From: Ciona savignyi
Taxonomy: Eukaryota; Chordata; Ascidiacea; Phlebobranchia; Cionidae
Length of the DNA: 64,000 bases
NCBI GenBank assembly: GCA_000149265.1
Contig: CH003416.1
Coordinates: 1,603,560-1,667,559, forward strand
Direction: 5' to 3'
How positions within the stretch are numbered: the stretch's first letter is position 1; each line of letters opens with the position of its first letter. The position numbers and the translations under genes were made by a program. Positions 59,224-64,000 of the stretch are shown here, in pieces. The notes beneath the pieces were generated by a model. That model was not told the origin of the DNA. It saw only the letters and a list, made by a program, of their open reading frames with translations, and did not search any database.

Positions 59224-60909
59224 ATGTCCAACTTTAATCCAAATGATGGTGATCAAAGAGTGTTTCAACTTCCCACACTGTAAGTTTATTCTTAAATTTA
59301 TAGCAATATATACATATGTATTATCCAAGTTCTAAGTTAATATCAACCTTCTCAATATTCCGTCACTGAAAGTGAAAATTATTTTTAAACTACAGAGTTT
59401 ACATCTATTCTTTTCATGCATTATAATGAAGACTAAGTTAAGTAGGCTGAGGCTTGCCAATCAAATAAGTCAAACAGTTGATAATCCAAAAAAACAATAG
59501 TCCCAATACAGCACACTGAAAATGTAAGAGCACTCGGTGGTCTGTGGTGATGTAGTATTAAATTTCCATTATTCCTTGTTAAACTTAATCAAAGTGTCAA
59601 AGATATTTCAAGCGATTTCGTAAGTTCCACACAATGGTAATTTTTTTTTCTACCAAGGTTTTTACACACACCAGAAATTGCTGCCAACTTCGTCAAGATA
59701 AGAAATATTGAAGCTGGTTATCGTTCTGAATCTAGCAGCAACAACGAAGGTATGTTTTGCAATAATTTTTTAATAAGTTACAATTATATACAATTATACT
59801 GATATGGATTTTTTTGGCTACAAACAACAATGTTGGAAATTATTTTTATTTCAATTTTCTGAAATCAATTGGCATAAAAATGAATCTATTTGCATCAATT
59901 CTAACTTAACAGTGTAATAGCATACATTACATACTAATATGTGTGGAAATAATCCACCAGAGTTATAAACAAATCCTTTATAACAAAGAATGAATTTACC
60001 AGCCTCCAAAGTGTATAAAAATAACAAAACATAAAATAAGTGAAACTTACAGACAATGATGCAGACGATACTGGAAATCAGTCGATGATTGAAGATGTCA
60101 GTTCATCTGGAGCTGAAGGTGAATTTTATTAAGGACACAATGTTTTGATTGTTAACTCTACAAAGGTCCAGCCGAATAGCTTATGGGTTAGTCTGTCGCC
60201 CTTCAGACAGGTTGGCGGACTGAATCTGGTAAATTTAAAGAAGTATTTTTTTCATATACAGTTGACGCAAGGTATTCTCAAGGTTGCCTGTGGTTTTTTA
60301 CATGAGAGGTGCATTGGGGAATTAACAAGGATAAGAATGTAATCTAGCAGCTTACTAGTGGATTGTATATCTGGCAAGGCATTTAGGGGACATTGTCGGT
60401 AATTGATTGAACAAAAATGTAGCATTGTGCCATTTTTTGTATTACAATGTAATAGCGTGGGAATTAATATAAGTATTTTAATGAGCCCATCTACATACTA
60501 CAAGTCGAAGTATTCTAATACTGACCCTATGCACAGGTAAGTAGAAAAGAAAGGATTCATGCAATAACTTATAGGACAACCAAACTAAAAAAACAATAAA
60601 ATTTACATTTGCAGACAATGCTTCTACATATGAAGATAATGAGAAGTATGCAAAAAAAGTAATGAACGATTCAGGAAATGAGACATTCATCGAAGATGTT
60701 AATGCATTTGTAGATGAAGGTGAAAAATGTTGGTTTTTTTCCTTACCATAATGTCCACCCACTAAAATCCAGCATGGTTTCAGAAAGTAAACTATCACAA
60801 CTGATCTAATAACAGAAAAATTTTAAAATACAAATTCCTTTCACTTAAAAAATCAGTAAATAAAATATAAACAGATCCAGCTTCGGAAAACGAAGAAAAT
60901 GATCAATAA
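59224..60909 (+). CDS. Small acidic protein of unknown function, five exons
   Basis: Exons 59224-59279, 59658-59749, 60053-60118, 60615-60719 and 60875-60909 join in phase (56+92+66+105+35 = 354 nt, 117 residues plus stop). All introns are GT-AG, and every exon is too short to appear as a long open frame. The N-terminus (MSNFNPNDGDQRVFQLPTLL, then TPEIAANFVKIRNIEAGY) is the part most likely to fold. The rest is very acidic and Ser/Asn-rich, probably disordered. Exons 3 and 4 are both phase 1-1, begin with D-N and share a G-N-x-x-x-I-E-D-V pattern (GNQSMIEDV, GNETFIEDV), so they look like an exon duplication. No signal peptide or membrane segment. I do not recognise the family. Support is the perfect phase consistency over four introns. 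Confidence 0.75.
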
Positions 60910-62893
60910 TGGTCCTGGCCACCTTCAAGAACCCAGGTGGCAAGACAACTAACAAGTATTGTACCAATAAATATTGCCGATTTTATTAATTAAAAATTAA
61001 GTGCTCATTGTGGAACAAAAGAATTTGTATTAATATAATAACTGTGATGCAAAAATGGTTAAAAAAATTTCAGCAACATTAAAGAGGATTGCATTAAAAA
61101 ATTACAAATATTACATGAAACATACATTCAATTTATTTTAAATTATTGAAACATAATTTGTCCGTATTCTTTAAGTCTATCTCACAGAAGTTCGTAATTC
61201 TAGATTGGAAATTATTGATTTTAGTATATTTCTAGACACCAAACTGATTATTGTTACTACATTCCTTTTCACTGGTACCCGTTGTTCACTTTTTCTGTGC
61301 AACCATGCAATATTAACTTTTTATAGGGATAAGTTGTGCGCATATTTTATTTCAAAGATTTTTCTATAATTGCTTCTTTATTATATTTAAATAATGAATT
61401 GTCCTTTCTTCTCTCTTTTATCTGTGGTATATTTGTGTAGTAAAGTTGTGATCTTCAATCCAACTTATGCACATTAACGTACTGTGTAAATACACTCAAG
61501 TTTGTGGTTTGTTTATTGAACAATAAAGTTCATTGACTGATGCGTAATAAAGGGGATTTGTTTTGTCAACAAAGCAACACATACAAGTCCATAAAGCAAT
61601 GCTAAGCATCGGATATGCAGTAAGTTATGCAATAAGTCTGCTGTAATCGCAACATTTATTATTATATTTATAGTTCCTTTATTTACATGATAAAGCTGTG
61701 TAATACCGCTTATTGATTGTATGACTATTCATAAACTGTCTTGGTAGCATAGCAGACTGCCGTTAAGGTAGGATGCACTTATTGCTCTTGGGTTTAGCGG
61801 CCACGTCAATTTATACAGAATTTTAATAGTTTATTTCTTCTTTTTTTTTAGACGTGTTCTAACGACTGTCGTTTTGCCGCTTTTTCCCGTTTTCCAAATT
61901 TTTACCGATAGTCCCGCTTCGTGTTTTCATCGTGGAAGCAAAAAATAAACTAAACTTCAGCCGGTTACACCTTATTTATTGTAGTATATATGATAATACC
62001 AACTGTTGCACTGATACAGAGTCGGAAATAGATAATTTTAAATTTTGTAAGGATCTGCTTAAATAGGAGCATTGGGAATAAGAGCTACCTTAAGCAAAAG
62101 ACTAAAACAAAGTATATCGTCATGCTATAGTATTTTCGAGACAAAAAATAATGTTTTGGACAACTGGTATGTATGCCTTGTGGTGTGTGATACCTGTCAA
62201 TGCCAGTCATATCAGTAAAAACAACAACATACTATAATCTCCACCTTTATTACCCAGGTAAATACATTATGATACAAAAAGTGATATTAAAAATAGTGCA
62301 ATATAGTTGTAGCTCGTCTAGCCAAAATAGAATTCTAGTTTAATAGTACAAAAGTGAATTTAGGGTTAATGCCAATTTATACATAATATACAAACAATTA
62401 TTTGCTTCTTTTTATAAGACTTAAATTATTGCAGTTTGATAGGTAGTTTTAGTGTACTATGTGTATGCCGATCAACAGTTAACAAACAATGTGACATGAA
62501 ACTTTTGAGCTAACGATACAGCCTATTTAAACAGGAAAGAACTTCACAAGCCTAGTGGAAGTTGATTGTTTGGATTGGTGTCAAGTGTCAACCATTACTC
62601 GTTATTGTTTTGTTGATTTCTAAACAACGTGATGCTGAATTGTCCCTTTGATTGGTTTTTATGTTTTAAAACTACTACGACACATTTTAATAATCTGGAA
62701 TTTTTGAAGTATTCTAATGAAATAGAAAATGAAAAACTGTCAGACATTTGGCTTGTTTAATTGTTTTAGACTACTGGGATATACTTCTAAATATATTATA
62801 CATGCCCATTAATATATACTTACATAAGAAAAGCAAAGCATGCATGTGGTAAAGAAATTTTTTTTTATAATTTTAAGCAGAGTAATTCATGAG
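60910..62893. other. Intergenic DNA between convergent genes
   Basis: AT-rich sequence holding the 3' regions of the small + strand gene and the - strand FMN reductase-like gene, which converge here. No further exon, repeat family or RNA gene is recognised. Confidence 0.4.
61522..61527 (+). other. Candidate poly(A) signal downstream of the small gene
   Basis: AATAAA in GAACAATAAAGTTCATTG, followed by a GT-rich stretch within 40 bp. An alternative AATAAA at 60966-60971 lies only 57 bp after the stop codon. Which is used cannot be told from sequence. Confidence 0.35.
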
Positions 62894-63445
62894 TTAGTAA
62901 TGATCCTGAACAGCACGTTGTGCCTTTGCAGCATTTGCCCACCACTCCAGTTGACCGATGAGTTTGCCAACTGCACTGTTCATGTGTTTGCCCTGAGATT
63001 TAAAAAGAATAACGGTTTTAAAAAGGATGTATTGAATATTTGTGTTTATACGAGGTGGAAAAATGCAGGGTATATTTAAACACTGCCATTAACAATGCTT
63101 TAGGTAGCAGAGGGAAGTTTAGGTACTAAGGTGCGGAGCTATAACACTGTATTGTTTACTGCTGGACATTAACAATAATTTTGTTTTATACATAACTCAT
63201 ACACACTTGTCAAACACCATGTTTAATTGGCTCGCCGTGGTACACATTTAAAAATGTAGCAGGTTCACCCCTGTCAAAACAACAAGTTTACCCCCAACAT
63301 ACCCCTTCAGTGTCTGATGGCTCTCCATTTTCCCCAAGTGCAAGATGGGCTTGCGGGATAGTGAACATGTTTGACACACTGATGCACCCTAGTTCACCAA
63401 GTAGAGATCTAAGTTGAACTCCAGCGCGTGCCCCACCCACCATGC
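62894..63445 (-). CDS. NADPH-dependent FMN reductase-like protein, last two exons (partial)
   Basis: On the minus strand, exon 63445-63303 (acceptor TTTCAAAG, donor GGG|GTATGT) and terminal exon 62992-62894 (acceptor AAATCTCAG, stop TAA) join in phase 0. The first encodes GMVGGARAGVQLRSLLGELG, the conserved segment of the flavodoxin-like FMN_red family (Gly-Gly-x-x-G-G-x-Arg-Ala, then the LRxxLxELG helix), followed by VSNMFTIPQAHLALGENGEP. The second encodes the C-terminal helix LIGQLEWWANAAKAQRAV. The family reduces FMN or quinones with NAD(P)H in the cytosol. About 80 C-terminal residues of a usual ~190-200 are present. The flavin-binding N-terminal half, with its (T/S)PEYN-type loop, must lie beyond 64000. 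Neither exon matches a long open frame, but splice sites, phase and family pattern agree. Confidence 0.8.
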
Positions 63446-64000
63446 CTTTGAAATAAATTTGTGTTCAAACCTCTTACATGAAATGCATTGAAAACCTTGT
63501 TTACAAACTATTTTATATCTCACTATATTTCTTGTTTGTTTTATCGACACCATATAAATGATTACTAGATACAGTAATAAGAGTACCCAAACCAATGTAT
63601 TTGAATTTACAATGTACATACAATTTTGCGAGTGGTGTTTTGTGCCCATTTAAGATGGGAGAGGAAAATAAATGTACCAAAGTTTAATGATTAGTTAGTT
63701 ATGAACGAACTTCCAATAGTTATTAACATTAACCACTAAATTGATCTTAAGTTATGTGAAACCGTAAAGTTTCTTAAACAAAAAAACAACGATATTTGAC
63801 TTAGTAGCTATTTGGTTTAGTATTTAGACAGACAGGTGCAGGTAGATCAAAGAAACTTGTACGAATTTAAAAAGAAACTTATCTCTTCCAAGAAAATGTG
63901 GTGCAACGTATCTCGTGCATAAAACAAATAGAGAGTGTAGTGCCTAGAGCTATAACCTGATAAAATATGCAAGCCACGTACTTGGTGAATACGTGACAAT
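63446..64000 (-). other. Intron of the FMN reductase-like gene up to the window edge
   Basis: No upstream exon with the expected PEYN-type motif is found on the minus strand here. The sequence is AT-rich without recognised repeats. Confidence 0.4.

Noticed and set aside
1..64000. CRISPR arrays, bacterial operons or ribosomal RNA genes
   Set aside because: The sequence is spliced animal DNA; the tandem repeats are satellites or minisatellites without spacer diversity, and no rRNA-like segment is seen.

Overview
This is animal nuclear DNA: AT-rich, with genes in many small exons bounded by GT/AG splice sites, long repeat-filled introns, and several DNA-transposon and SINE families. The gene content (hydroxylysine-kinase-like genes, a peroxidasin, an FMN-reductase-like gene), several start codons lying just downstream of a splice acceptor, and the repeat style suggest an invertebrate deuterostome. 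A Ciona-like tunicate is the most plausible source; this is inference, not proven here.

Layout. (1) 1-7710: two tandem hydroxylysine kinase (HYKK/AGPHD1) paralogues on the + strand. Only the last exon of the first is inside the window (9-340). The second is complete in six exons (2100-7710, about 366 aa), with a likely GC-AG first intron. (2) 10015-48110: one large + strand peroxidasin gene. I traced 35 coding exons with consistent phases, about 1649 residues: signal peptide, LRRNT, five 72-nt LRR exons, LRRCT, five Ig domains (vertebrate and fly proteins have four), an animal haem peroxidase domain with its key residues, and a basic/coiled-coil tail that stops without a VWC domain. One Ig exon carries an apparent 1-base frameshift. 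The introns hold a tRNA-related SINE family, a PIF/Harbinger-like element, hAT-like MITEs and minisatellites. (3) 49684-50340: remains of a hAT transposase on the - strand. (4) 51047-58321: a 7.3-kb Foldback/MULE-like DNA transposon flanked by a 10-bp target duplication. It has long inverted arms built from a ~185-bp satellite (about 2.5 units on the left, 10 on the right), an SGNH-hydrolase gene, a broken MULE-type transposase, a doubled right terminus and two nested 458-bp hAT MITEs, each with an 8-bp target duplication. (5) 59224-60909: a five-exon gene for an unrecognised acidic 117-residue protein. (6) 62894-63445 on the - strand: the last two exons of an NADPH-dependent FMN reductase-like gene whose 5' part lies beyond the window.

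The host genes do not form a pathway together. Peroxidasin acts in the extracellular matrix, HYKK in lysine/hydroxylysine catabolism, and the FMN reductase in redox metabolism. The most unusual structure is the Foldback-like transposon that carries an apparently intact SGNH hydrolase.
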